Notes: generated from the sequence alone by a model not told the origin. DNA of 64,000 nucleotides from Tetrapyrgos nigripes (GCA_013368315.1 JAACJM010000004.1:372001-436000); one strand, 5' to 3'. Shown: positions 35,647 through 47,600, counted from the stretch's first letter. Numbers and translations are program-made.

Positions 35647-38600
35647 TTAAAATTTAATAAAAACTGATCCAGATCCAGAAGTAGATAAAGCTAATTCTTG
35701 ACTAGCTGCCAAGGTTTTCTTATATTCCTTTTGTGCTTTTGCAACAGCGGCTTGGGCATGTCTAAGCTGTTCAGGACTTTGTGCCCTTTGTAGTCTGTTC
35801 TGGGTGTTCTTGAGCTTTGCCAGGGACTTTTCAAGATTCAAGTTCTGCTTTAAAATTTTATCATCCTGTCTTTTCAGCTTGACTTCATGAGAGAGAGCTA
35901 TAAAAATGATGTTAACAGAAACTCCTCTTGAGATTGTTTGGAAATTCTCACACTTTCTGTTTCTGCTCCTGTGTACACTGTTAAATATTATATTGCTAGG
36001 ATTGGATCTGATTCTTGTATGTTCATAAACCTTGGAACTTCTCAGTAAAGTTATATACAAAAAAAGAGGAAATCTTACATCTATCTCCATGACCTTCCTG
36101 ATATCATAAGCCTGTGATTTGGTTACTCCTTCAACAACAGAGCATTGAATGCCCTCCCTATATACATCCCTATGTGCACTTTCAACTGGATTTGTAGTGG
36201 AATCACCAGCAAGCCAAGCAGTCATAGGTATAAGACTTTTTGCCCAGCACATAGCTTCAAATGCAAATTTGCTCCTGATCTTATCCTGGACCCAGTCTTA
36301 GATAAATTGATAGTCAGTATAACCATTATAAATCAAAACCTATTCAATGCTCACCTTGACCAGCCTTACCACCATTCACATTGATGAAATTGATAGTTTG
36401 ATCCCAATTAGGATGCTGAATGCAGATGAGACTTCTCATCTGGGTTTTGACAGCCTCATTGACTGAGGAGGAATCAATGTTCCTATGTATATGAGTTATG
36501 CAAAGTCTGACTAGCCTATGCAAATGCTCATAAGGCCCAAGATCTTGCAATTTTCTGTTTCTGTCATATAGGTCATATGAATCTGGAGGTAGCTCTGCAG
36601 CCACTTTGCAAAGATATAAGCCCAATCCTAAGTATATCAGAATTATATTTGGTAAGAATGAACAATTCTCTCACCTTTAGCTTGACCTCCTCCTTGGTCA
36701 AGAGTCCAAAGAATAATTCCAACCATATCTGATTCCAAAGCACTCTTGGAATGAAGATGTCTGAATCTGAGATATTTTCCAGTATCTTGTTGTATTATTT
36801 GATGAATCTTTTCAAAGAGCAAACAATGAGCTTCTGCTGACTCTCTATTCATCAGGGCTCTGGCATATACTAAGCCTGGTTTAGAGTAAGTATTGTAATT
36901 TCAAAAACCATATATAGAGTACTCACATTTGCCATCATGTCTTCTACCCAATAGTTCAAATTCCAAATATCCAGCTACCCTTTTGAAAGATATATCACTT
37001 TGAAGGTAAGGTACCTCCAGAATAAGCCTGCTTTGAGCTGGAGTCATGCATACTGCAATTCTGAAAGGATCCTTGGAATTGGGAGAGAATGATTGATCTG
37101 CTATGTCCTCAGTATCACCAGATGAAAGAGTAATCTCTTCAACAACTCTGATATAATGCTCATGCTGAGGAAGTGTAGAATCTTGAACTTTCTTAAGATG
37201 GAGCAAACCTGAAACATATGTTAATTAGTTGAGGTTGAGGTTGAGGATATAACTTACCATTCCATCCTGTTCCTTCAGGAAAAGACTTTTTCTGAGCTTG
37301 CTTGATATAGGCTCTGGTATGTTCTGCATTGGCCAAAGAGGGATGAAGGTCTGCAAAAGTAGCAGCCCCAGGTTTTATAAAAGGAAGTTTTTGGTATAGG
37401 AAGGATTGTGCCAGGGGATGTCTGAATAATCTCCTGGGAGTTAATCCAGCAAGCTCAGTGCCAAAGGAGCCCAATAGTTCAAAAACCTCATCTCTCATGC
37501 TAGCAGGAGTTCTATCAGGCATGGGAATTGGGTGTGTATGAACTCCAGAGCAAACAATGAGCACCCTTGGACAAGCATGTCTAGATTCAGGAACTGGCTC
37601 ATAGACTCTGAATTTGCAATTGCAAGAGAGATTGACTAGTTCTGTCAAAAGCATGGTTCCTGCCTGAGAACGATGTTGAAATCCTGAAAAATAATTATCA
37701 GTTGCTTAGTAGAAAAATAAACCACTGATGACAGCTTACCACAGCATACTGTTTTACTTCCAAAATTTTGAACATTTGAACAGGAAGAAAGAGGTCCATA
37801 ACCTAGACTCAAAGCTTCCTGTTCAAAATGAGAAATAGCTTCCACATCATTCTGAACAAGAGCTAAGAGATAGCTATGGTGAACTGCTCCTCTTGCTATT
37901 GTAAAATCCACCAAATGATTTCTAGAGTGAGAGACATCATAGTGTTCACAGCTAATTACAGTTGTTGAATCAAAATCTCTTGGGAAAATGTTACTATGAA
38001 CTTGAATTACTCACCAAAGATAAGGCTCCCCTGATCCTGTATATTTCAACAAAATTCTGCCTTGACAAGTTTGTTTGCCAGTTTGCCCTCTTTTGGCCTT
38101 TGTAGGACTAGTGTGGACCAAATCCCATTCTGCTTTCTCAGCACCAGAATAAGAGGTATGTTGCTGAAGTCTAGCCATACAGCCATGGTCTCTAACTGAG
38201 GCCCAATATGCCAAAGTCTTCTCAAAGACATCTCTAAGTGGGCTAGAGGAGGCTTGACTATGCTGATGTTGAATCTGTGCCTTTAGAGTTTCTCTTGTAG
38301 CAACAGTATGATTACAGCCTTCAGCATTGAGGTAGGGGCATATCTTCACACCCTGACCTGTATATCAATAGCATAAGATCTCCAAAGTGTCAGAATAAAC
38401 ATTTCAGACATGTGGCTCACAGGTTGAGAATGATTTAACACAGATAACCTCTTCAAAATCCTTCAAAAGCACTTTTTTTGCTATGGCCTGGCCCTGTGGA
38501 TATCCATGAGAATAAACCACATTTTTAATAGGACTTTGCCAATTATTGGGATCCATTTCAAATAAGTGCCCAACCAGCTCCTTCTCATTGAAGCCAGTTT

Positions 38601-38826
38601 CTGGATACTCCAATAAAGTACCTTTTCCATAATGGTACAATTTGGCCAGAGTGGTTTGACGATTCAGAGGAACATTGTATTCCACTGAAAGAGCAAGAGG
38701 AGATGAAGAAAGACCAGGGGAAGGATTCAGAAGTTCTGAGAGAGAAAGCATTGTTAAGGACAAGTGGAAATAAGACTGGGGAGTCAAGAAGCCTGCCCAG
38801 TATTTACAGCTCATTTTATATCTCAT
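35647..38826 (-). CDS. MULE-like transposase, intact, 928 aa
   Basis: Nine exons on the minus strand: 38421-38826, 38015-38357, 37740-37993, 37258-37683, 36927-37208, 36675-36875, 36355-36627, 36079-36296, 35647-36030, in perfect phase. The start could instead be the Met at 38751 (MLSLSELL). An N-terminal zinc-like motif spans exons 1-2 (CQGVKICPY...CNHTV). A FLYWCH/GCM-type finger has Cys at about 355, 357, 372 and 379 and HTH at 383-385. The DDE-type core has YLQSDISFKR (D about 548), ALESDMVG (D about 620) and STTNPVESAHRD (E about 767), the order seen in Mutator-like transposases. The C-terminus is a coiled coil (LEKSLAKLKNTQNRLQRAQ). The intron at 36031-36078 is 48 nt and harmless if kept. 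It is convergent with the oxygenase-like pseudogene 72 bp away, inside the 21.4-kb element. It may be active; family call by motif. Confidence 0.7.
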
Positions 38827-38984
38827 TATTCAAAGTTTCAAAAACATCTCTATACTTGAGAAAAACTTGAAAGAAATACATAAACATGGCTTGAAAAAAT
38901 AAAAGTCATACAAGTATAGGTTCACCAGCCTGCCTGTACTGCCTGTAGAATATCCAAATACAATGCATACGTATGTCTGCGGCC

Positions 38985-39645
38985 TGAAAAGAGACGTACC
39001 TACATCCTACATGTCCATGGCCTGAAAAATAGTTGTCATCCATACGCATTTATGGCTTGGAAAGACGCGCTGGGTGTACGCGTCCATGATCCAAAAACAT
39101 AATGTCATATGTACATGTTCATGGCTTGAGAGGACGTGTCATGTGTATGTGTTCACGGCATGTCACATAAACGTATTCACAGCTTGAGAGGACGTGTCAT
39201 GTGTATGCGTTCACAGCTTGAGAGGACTTGTCATGTGTACGCGTTCACGGCGTGTCACATAAACGCGTTCAAGGCTTGAAAGGACTTGTCATGTGTACGC
39301 GTTCACGGCTTGAGAGGACTTGTCATGTGTATGTGTTCATGGTGTGTCACATAAACGCGTTCAAGGCTTGAGAGGACGTGCCATGTGTATGCGTTCACGG
39401 CTTGAGAGGACTTGTCATGTGTACGTGTTCACGGCGTGTCACATAAACGCGTTCAAGGCTTGAAAGGACTTGTCATGTGTACGTGTTCATGGCGTGTCAC
39501 ATAAATGCGTTCAAGGCTTGAGAGGACGTGCCATGTGTATGCGTTCACGGCTTGAGAGGACTTGTCATGTGTACGCGTTCACGGCATGTCACGTGTCACG
39601 TAAACACGTTCACGGCTTGAAAGGACGTGTCATGTAAACGCGTCA
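38985..39645. repeat. Subterminal tandem-repeat array
   Basis: Two alternating units: about 34 bp gttcacggcttgagaggact + tgtcatgtgtacgc, and about 24 bp gttcacggcgtgtcacataaacgc, repeated with point differences for about 650 bp. It ends about 345 bp inside the right inverted end. Subterminal arrays of this kind are common transposase-binding regions in large DNA transposons. Confidence 0.85.
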
Positions 39646-39706
39646 GCTGCTTAGGATATGTACCCGCCCATGTCAGTTTTTCATTAGTACTATTATAGTG
39701 CAGCCC

Positions 39707-39718
39707 CCCCCCCCCTCT
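39707..39718. repeat. Poly-C homopolymer
   Basis: About twelve C in a row (cagccccccccccccctcttg). A site where the assembly length is unreliable. Confidence 0.8.
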
Positions 39719-39854
39719 TGCAGTCACAGATATAGTACTGCCTAGTACTGCACCGTAACTCGACGGCGGAAAGCCGCCGGGTACCTCAAACACAGCCACA
39801 TCGGCAATCGAGCTGTACCGATCTACCAGTCCCTCCTCACTCCTACATTCCTAT

Positions 39855-39992
39855 CTACATATCTAGAAGGGAAGTGGTTTTCACGGAATTTTAGCGACGC
39901 GAGTCGTGACTAGCCGGATCTAAAAGCCGAGCCGAGCCATTTACATAAGGAGCCGAGCCGGAGCCAGCCGTAGTCGAACCGTTACAACACTA
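39855..39992. repeat. Right GC-rich subterminal zone and inverted end
   Basis: It holds gccgagccgagcc and ggagccgagccggagcc words and ends TTACAACACTA, the reverse complement of the left end at 18551. The target duplication CTGTAGCG follows at 39993-40000. Confidence 0.7.
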
Positions 39993-40000
39993 CTGTAGCG

Positions 40001-40240
40001 GATCGGAGTTATCCGGCTACGGTTCCCGTACTGGCCGCCCAGGCCTAGTCCACCTGAGTACCGGGGTACGGGCATAGTCTTGTAATGTTGCCTCTTAAGT
40101 GGGACAGGTAGTCCAACTGGTTCGTCGTGTGGGATTCCGACGTGTTCCATTTTAGGCAGGAACGTTACAGCGACGTTCCTCGAAACTCGTCAGTATCTGC
40201 GCAATGATTAATATTCGTTCCGAGTCCTGGGACCTTGAGT
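40001..40240. repeat. Dispersed repeat copy B, right part
   Basis: gacgttcctcgaaactcgtcagtatctgcgcaatgatt (about 40172-40209) matches the end of copy A near 11568-11610. So the two halves of one repeat flank the composite element. Confidence 0.55.
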
Positions 40241-40278
40241 TTCATAGGACAATGTGTTACAAATCCGTTACTACTACA

Positions 40279-40990
40279 CTACATGAACTTCCCAATTGCC
40301 CAACCAAACAACTTTGAATTCGCCCAGAAAACCCCTTTAAGGGCATAGTCGATAATGGTCGAGACAAGGTCGCGATGAGTCGTGGTAGTAACGCCAAGCT
40401 TGTTCTCCTTTGGATTGATCGCGAAGACGATATAGATGTCATCCGGCATCCCAGCGATGGTAGAAGGCACACCGAGGGAAGCATTGACCGGTGGTTCGCC
40501 AGCCCAAGTATATGTGACATTAGAGTAGTCCGGGCGCGCGAAACCTCCCCAATCGCTTGCGGAGACAGAAATGAATCCGTCACCACAAATCTCTATGGAC
40601 TCTCCATCGACCATGGTCGTTCCTTCAATGTGGTACTTGATGTCAATCTTTCCGCCTTGGCCTGAAACATAAACACCGTTCTGCGCCACAAGCTTCGTGC
40701 CTCCTAATTTAACGACATCTTTCGAGACATCAACCTCAAGGGGAAGATCGAGGTGGCCATAGACCTTCTGTAAATGTATAAATACCACACTCAGCAGCAG
40801 AGGTTAGAGAGAGAGCACAACGTACGCCGCCGTAGTTACTAAGGGACACTCCATTTGCAGTATAAAAAACCGCGCCCCATTGTCCGAAGGTCCCGCCACC
40901 CTCAGCCCAGGGGGTGACCTCCGTGATGGTGAATTTGAGACCTTCCGGGAGTTTACCGAGGAACAACTTCTGGTTGAGGTCACTTGGCAT
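40279..40990 (-). CDS. Unrecognised 217-aa protein
   Basis: Two exons on the minus strand, 40826-40990 and 40279-40767, joined by a clean GTACGT...TTTACAG intron; 217 residues. The protein starts MPSDLNQKLFLGKLPEGL, is glycine- and beta-strand-rich through the middle (GGTFGQWGAVFYT, YVSGQGGKIDIKYHIEG), and ends in a short amphipathic segment rich in aromatic residues (GVFWANSKLFGWAIGKFM). It has one cysteine and no signal peptide. I do not recognise the family. A TATA-like element tgggatataa lies about 25 bp upstream of the start. It stands just outside the right end of the composite element, next to the MIF paralogue region. Confidence 0.6.
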
Positions 40991-43330
40991 TTTTCAGACG
41001 TATCTGTGGCTGGGATATAACTCTTGAATGAGGAAAATATTGAGCAAGATAGAGCGTCATACTTACTATGTATGTGGTAGGAACTTCAATCGAAAAGATG
41101 CTTCAGAGAAGCTGTGTCTTGTTGTCCTGTGGCACATATCTGCTTCAAGTTGGTCCTTTTATACGTTATGAAGAGCTAGATGAGTTACGTGTACTTGCAT
41201 TCCAAGGTTCGAACATGCATCATATGTGTCGAAGACTTCAGATCTTTTATTAAAATTTCTCCACCTTCCAATTTCTGCATAACGCCGGTTTTCGAATCCC
41301 CGACTCCTTTAGGAGGAGGTCGGACTGCAGTTTTGAAAAAATAGTTCCGGTTGATAACTTCCCATGAAGATGGTCATCCGCAGCTGTCGGTCTAGACATC
41401 CATCATGCAGGACTCCTTGCTTTCGGTGTCTCGTACTCCACCGTTCTTCGTTGACTTCTACACTGAATTAGTTTCTCTGCTCTTTACTTTTAAACATTCA
41501 GAGCTACTCGATGCTTGCCTCGCTTTCGTTGTGATTGTAATGCCTACTATAATTCGCGTATCGCGTACAGACATCCTGAAGTAGTTGACCAAGATTTGCA
41601 TTCAGTTCTTCCTGTCACCAGCCTCCAATTTAATTGTGCTTTCCAAGCATATTCCTGGATTCTCAGCTCCACGACATTGCGCAGATAGTCGGTGCACATG
41701 TCACTAAAGTACTGATACTGTGCTTGCCATATTGTACTATAGCTTCTTTCTCTTGCCTTTCGCTGAATCAGACTCCTTGTGTCCTTTCTCTGTAACGTAC
41801 TGGTATTATTCTCTGCAAATGAATCTTCTACAGTCCACATGGAGTCGGGGATGCCCACTGTGGGGCCGCTAAGAATTGGTATCAACTTCTTCTGAGTCAG
41901 TTATTTCCCTGTCTGTTTTTCTTTCATGGGTACGATCTACACCACGAAGCTTATACGCAGACCTAGTCGCATGTCGCTGATCATTGAACAACTTTAACAA
42001 TGCTGATGAGCACAGTTTCCGGTGGAGACGCTGGGTAAAGAAACGCCCGGGTGCCACCCCGAAGAAAGCTTTCTTGGAAGACCTTAAATTTGGTTTCAAT
42101 TCGACTTCCCACTCTCGGAGTTACTGACATCGACGTGGACGTGGACCTCAGGGGAGTCGATTGCAGTTCGGGTTGAGCATAGCAGCCTATTCCTTACTGC
42201 GCCACTCAATTCCGTACAATAAAATCGGATGACGATCGTAGAAAATATCATTACTATTTAAGTAGGCCAATCATTGACTCACCCATCATGAAAAACTCGT
42301 TCGAACTTCGGTTCAACTTGTCAAGCATGACATGTACACTGGCCTTGGTCTACACTATACAATCGTTCTCTGGACTAGCACCACCGTGACTCAGTTCTGT
42401 GCATTGAAATCGGATGACCGATGACCACTTTAATGTGACATTATGTCAATTATGTCCTTCATCGATTCATCCATCTCGAAAAACTCCAGGATTTCTTGAA
42501 AGGCTGAATGTTGGGGTGCCGGTGCAGATGGAAGATTGATAATATTCGAGCAGTCTCGAGCATCTATAGACTGACGACTCATAGTCTCATACATCAAGAT
42601 ATTCTGAATAATGACGCGACGCTCTCTACATCGAAATTCCAATCTTCACTGGCGTCCACTTTACCGCACTATAACTCTCTATTTGGTGACTACAGTACGT
42701 TTTGTCGTCGTTGCGGTCCAGCGGTCCATATCACTGGTCCTGAGTGTTTTGTTTCACTAGTTTAGAATGGAATCCCCCTAGGCTCTCGATCCTAGTAAAC
42801 TTGCCTACTGAGAAGGATGTGCAGATTCGGGGCACTGTCCAAGAATTCGGCATGGAACACGTACAGGAGCTGTAGCGAATGGATGCTCAGATAAAACACT
42901 TGGATGCCTCAATGCCACAGCCAAGAAGCGCGACACCCTAAGGACATCCTTTGTCGGAAACCTCCGTCTCTAAGACAGTGTGCTCTCTTTCCCATCCTTT
43001 CCAGATTTGAATCACCACTTCTTCTAGCCCAAGTATGCATACTCCAGTTCGGACGATTTGGGGAAGGTCAGTGGATTACCCGACCACGAATCCAGGAATA
43101 GGAAGGTGTCGGGGGAGTAGGAGCAGGCTCTGGCATGAAAAGTAGGGAAGTTGAGGTCATTCCGATGGAGCGAGGATAAAAGGGAACGAGGTTTTGACAG
43201 TGAAAAAAGTAAATACATAATCATTTCATAGCAATCCTGGCAAAGTGTACATCGTCCAGCGAATATTAAGTCAGTGGTCCGCCACGACAAACATTCTCCA
43301 TTAGTCCTCCTTAGCAAGATCTGCTATTGA
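40991..43330. other. Intergenic, no supported gene
   Basis: Two minus-strand frames at 41547-41885 and 41869-42099 lie end to end in different phases. They may be a decayed gene but show no motif. A small dispersed repeat at 43091-43141 matches 12969-13015. Confidence 0.4.
43091..43141. repeat. Dispersed repeat shared with 12969-13015
   Basis: Contains cgggggagtagg and caggctctggcatgaaa, as in the other copy. Confidence 0.6.
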
Positions 43331-44005
43331 TTACTTTGTTGCCAGTGCAGCGAGGACCTGTTCAACTGTCATGCCCTTGAATCTAGAGGCGCGTTCACAT
43401 CAAATCAACAACAAGAAGGATAGAGCACTCACCCCACATTGGACTTCTCTGGATCGATAAAGGTGCTGAACATTGTGCATCAGAGTCAGGCTTCATCTTA
43501 TGTAGCTGCAATTTTCGAAAGTAGCAAGTACACACATATATCCTCTGTCATCATCAATCCCAAGAGTCTTCTTGAAATGCTCAAAGTACGCCGCGCTCAA
43601 TTTCGAGTTATTATCCGGTGTGCTCCCAATGAGAGTCTGAAGAATGCAAGATTGAAAAAGGTTACGAGAAGTCTGCTTGAAGAAGATTCTAGACGCACAA
43701 TAGACAAAAGAAACGCAGGGTCAAATGTTCCTTTGAAGCTCATGGGTTGGCCATGAAGAACCGAGACACATATGTAATCTTCGGCATATCCGACTAGGGG
43801 TGCTGAGAGCTGTATAAAACAGGTCCGAAATGCATTGAGGGCGACAATGCAATTGATGCAGGGCATCGATATCGTACCTTGGACAAATCTTTCACGTATT
43901 CCTCGACATTAGGGATCTGGAAACGACCAATCAGAGGCATCTTTTGAGAGAGAAGCCCTGATCTAAACTCACCTTGACGTTGGTCTTGAAGTCAACGACT
44001 GGCAT
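43331..44005 (-). CDS. MIF / phenylpyruvate tautomerase-family protein, copy 2
   Basis: Seven short exons on the minus strand, about 115 residues. It starts MPVVDFKTNVK with the catalytic N-terminal Pro2. It then has PNVEEYVKDLSK, LVGYAEDYICVSVLHG, MSFKGTFDPAFLLSI, SKLSAAYFEHFKKTLGIDDD, RGYITFIDPEKSNVGFKG and a C-terminal helix MTVEQVLAALATK. The DDRGY-I-TF and VGFKG blocks are the family's core. Intron positions after the first 11 residues, after LSK, after FDPAFLL-x-x, inside DDRG(Y/F)I and before (F/Y)KG match copy 1 at 8198-8890, so the two genes descend from one duplication. Substrate and role in fungi are unknown. Confidence 0.88.
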
Positions 44006-44080
44006 GGTGAGTAAGGGGAGCTGAACGAGAGCAAAATTTTGCCAAGTACCGGCTCTGACCTGCTTTAAGACCCTCACAAT

Positions 44081-44463
44081 ACGAGATTTGGTTCCCACTA
44101 TGCCTGGATCATGAGAGAAAAGGAAGCCAAGAAGAGCACAGTATCATCAATGGCATTTGATCTTTGTTCTGTAGCCTACGGGAGTGTCTTGGTCACCAGG
44201 CTATTTGTTCTGCACCATCCAATAAAAATTCCACCTTGCGATGCGCGGAAATTCGAGATGTCAAGGAGTCCAGGACTTCCGAAGTTGTCATTGTGAGCTA
44301 CATTGTGAGCTACAGGCTCTTCACAGCACGAGATTTAGTTCCCACTATGGCTGAGAAAAGGAAGCCAAGAAGAGCACAATATCATCAGTGGCATTTGATC
44401 TTTGTTCTGTATCATCTAATAAAGGGGTCCAGCCTGCGATGCGCGGAGATTCGAGATGTCAAG
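44081..44463. repeat. Duplicated segment between MIF copy 2 and the amidohydrolase gene
   Basis: Copy 1 at 44081-44263 and copy 2 at 44328-44463 share gagattt-gttcccactatg, aaaaggaagccaagaagagc, gcatttgatctttgttctgt and gcgatgcgcgga-attcgag. It is a direct duplication in the shared upstream region of two divergent genes. Confidence 0.8.
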
Positions 44464-44690
44464 TAGTCTTCCGAACAAAGTCGTCATCAGTGTGAGCTAC
44501 TAGCTTCCGACGTTGGACAGATTATCGACTGATCAGCTCATCATAATCATGATTAGAAAACAGACAACTCGACCTGAAGACTGGCGTGCTTTACCTCTGG
44601 AAGCTCCTTCCTGAGCAGTCGATATCGGTGGCTGAACGAGTCGCGAATAACGGGTCAAGAAATGTTTGACGCGTACGCGTTCTGAATGCC

Positions 44691-47600
44691 GTGACGATGA
44701 CACCCAAAACTGACGGACATACCAATCTGCCAGTCCGTCGCCAGTCGCGCTCCCTAATTGTACTGTGCGCGATCTTTTCCGTCTATTTTTCGACTCTTTG
44801 TTCCTTGACTTCCAAATCCAACGACCCACTGGATCGTTCAACCACCGGAACTCTACCTGACGACCCCGCATCGCAATGGCAGGATAATATCTTCCCTTTT
44901 CGCAATCAAACCCCTTGGGATATCTCTATCGACTATCCTTACCCTCGCATTCTGGAATACGAAGTTACAGAAGGGACATGGCTTCGGCTAGACGTTCATC
45001 CGACATCAGGAGATATCGTCTTTGACATGCTTGGGGACTTGTACTGCATACCTGGTACGGAAACCTCTCACACCGATGGAACCATTACAAACGCGCTCCC
45101 TATTTTGGTTGGAATACCCTTCGATTCCGATCCAAGGTTCTCTCCAGAGGGTGATCGACTAGCGTTTCGCAGCGATGCTGGACTCGGAGTTGATAATATC
45201 TGGGTGATGCGTTGGAGAGGTTGTAAGGAAATGGATGTCAGACCAACAGCCCCGAAGGACGATTTATCGCTTGCGTTATATGAAGGGGATCTCCTGGTAC
45301 GAGGTATCAAGGAGACCAATGAACGACGAAGAAATCGTTTGGTCAGGGAAGGCAGACTTGGAGGTGCGTCATTCTATCTTTTTCAAGTGCTTCGCTAACA
45401 TTTTCCTTTAGCTCAACGCGTAACAAACGAAACTTTCCGGTATCTCTCAAACCCTCGATTCCATCCTTCTGGCACCAAAGTCATCGCGTCGAAATGGTAC
45501 ACAGGACGGATCACGATAGCTGCTTCAGAAGGCTGGCAGTATACCCTTCCAGATCTTTCTGCCGACCAGATTCCTCAAAGCATATCTGTCGGAAGCGGTG
45601 AACTCGTCTTAGGAAGGACTCTTCCTCTAGACAAGACCGTAGAGGATTATGCAGATCAGCAGATTGGACCAGAGCAATTCATTTGGTTCGGGGAGGACAG
45701 CATAATTTTTGCGAAGAATGCCGCGGATGACTACATTACTTCCGAGAAAGGTGCGTTGAACAGTACCCTTTATTGATTACTTCTACTGATGCATCCACAG
45801 ATGTATACAAAGGAGTTTACGCTATCTACATGAAGAACCTTACCACAGGTATGCAAGAAACCTTAGTTGAAGCGTTTCCCGGAGGTGCCAGTCGACCGGA
45901 ACTTTCAAGAGATGGCCGAACGCTTGCATTCGTTCGCCGTGTTCGTGACGAGGAAGTGCTTGTTCTCAAGTGCGTCTCTTAGTAATTTCTTTCAGAATAA
46001 AATTTCTAATCTTGCACATCACAGAGACCTACTGTCTGGAACCTTGCACTACGCGTGGGACGGCCTTTCTTATGACTTTAGCATTTCCGCACCCGGTCTC
46101 GGCGGTCCCTATCCATCCTTTGCATTCTCGCCTTCTGACGATGCTGTTGTCATTTGGGCCGGTGGTCAAATTTATCGCGTTCCTTTGACCGTCAACCAGT
46201 ATGGAGAGAAAATTTCTGCTGGCACACCTACCCCAATTCTTTTCAAAGCTCGGATCCGTCTACAACTTGCGGAGACCCTCAAAGCAGGAATTGATTTACT
46301 GGGAATCGAGACCCAAGATACCCAGCGGGTTCACGCTTTGCAGGAACTTTCCATCGATGACACGGGGAAACGCGCTGTATTTCAAGCTGCCGGAGTCGCT
46401 GTGGTTCAGATCATTGGAGATAAGAACATATCAAAAGTCCCTATCCTGGATCCAAATGCTCCTTATTATTCTCCGTCATTTGTTCCCCGTGCCAATCATC
46501 TCATCCTCCACTCTAAATGGTCTGATACAGACTTTACCAGTTTCGAGTTGGCGGACCTGAATACTGAGACAGCTTATCTACTCTCGGGTATTCCTATGGG
46601 CAGATACTTTACACCAGTCGTAAGCCACACCTCTTCTGCTACGAGAACCATCGCTTTCATCAAGACTGCAGGAGATTCACTCACAGGAAAAACTGTTTCT
46701 ACTGCCCGACCGGGCCTCTACGTTGGCCAAATTCACCTTCCTGTTTCAGGGTCACCATCCGTTGGCAATAACGTATCCGTAACAAACGTCCGTTTCGTCC
46801 CCTTGGATATCGATCCCAATGACTTCTACGTCTCTCTTCGCTTCATCGATGATTCATTGCTCATGGTGCAACAATCTGCCAAAGTGTTCACCATCGATTT
46901 GGGTGTCGAACCAGATGCGTTTGGTCAGTATTTGCAAAAGACCTTGGTTACTGGAAGGATGTCCAACGAAATCACTGTTCATCCGACCTTGACAAATACG
47001 AAGAGAGGATCTCGAGCGGTTGAAGTGGGACTGGTGGCTTTCTTGGAATATCAACACGTGTACCTGGCCAGTGGACAAAATCTAGAAGATGGAAAAGCTC
47101 TATGGGCTAAACCTGGAAATGCTACTCGAAATTTGGCACGTTTGAGTATAGACGGTGGTCATTCGATTGCTTGGAGTGGAGATGGGAAGAAGGTTTTCTG
47201 GCTTTCGGGTGAGTTTTGATGAGTCTCTTCTTCGATCAAACTAACCCGCTGTACCATCTAGGTCCAAAAATATTCTCACTAGAAGTGTCCAAGCTAGAGG
47301 AATGCGAATCGGCGGTGAAAGACGATCCTGCTTACTTCGGTATATCGTGTATCGAAAGGATTTTAGACCAACAGGAGGTTTTTGTCGAGCATTCGACTGA
47401 CATTGCCCGTTTGAAGGAAGATGCCAGAACTAAAGCTGCTAATCAGATCTCAGAATCATCAGTTCGTGATGGAGAAATTACTCGTCAAAATGCCGATGTT
47501 GTTGTCATATGGAACGCTACCATACTGACGATGGAACATGGGGACGAGGATAGAGATTTGATCAAGGAAGGTGCTATGGTAGTGCGGGCGGGTGTGATTG

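Larger units (their letters stand above)
18551..39992. mobile_element. 21.4-kb composite mobile region with hAT-like ends and 8-bp TSD
   Basis: The left end starts TAGTGTTGTAA (18551-18561). The right end is the exact reverse complement of those 11 bases (39982-39992), followed inward by weaker similarity and GC-rich subterminal words of the gagccgagcc type on both sides. Directly outside lie identical octamers CTGTAGCG (18543-18550 and 39993-40000). Eight-base duplications are the hallmark of hAT (and KDZ/Zisupton) transposition; MULEs make 8-11 bp. Inside are a gypsy retroelement, a GRF-finger gene, minisatellites, an oxygenase-like pseudogene, a MULE-like transposase gene and a subterminal repeat array. 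Either this is one large cargo-carrying element, or a small hAT-type element that was later filled by nested insertions. Confidence 0.7.

Noticed and set aside
38985..39645. CRISPR-like array
   Set aside because: Eukaryotic context; no constant spacer length, and units are themselves the repeat. It is a subterminal satellite.
41547..42099. Two adjoining minus-strand frames as a gene
   Set aside because: Different phases, no splice signals that join them and no motif; left as intergenic.
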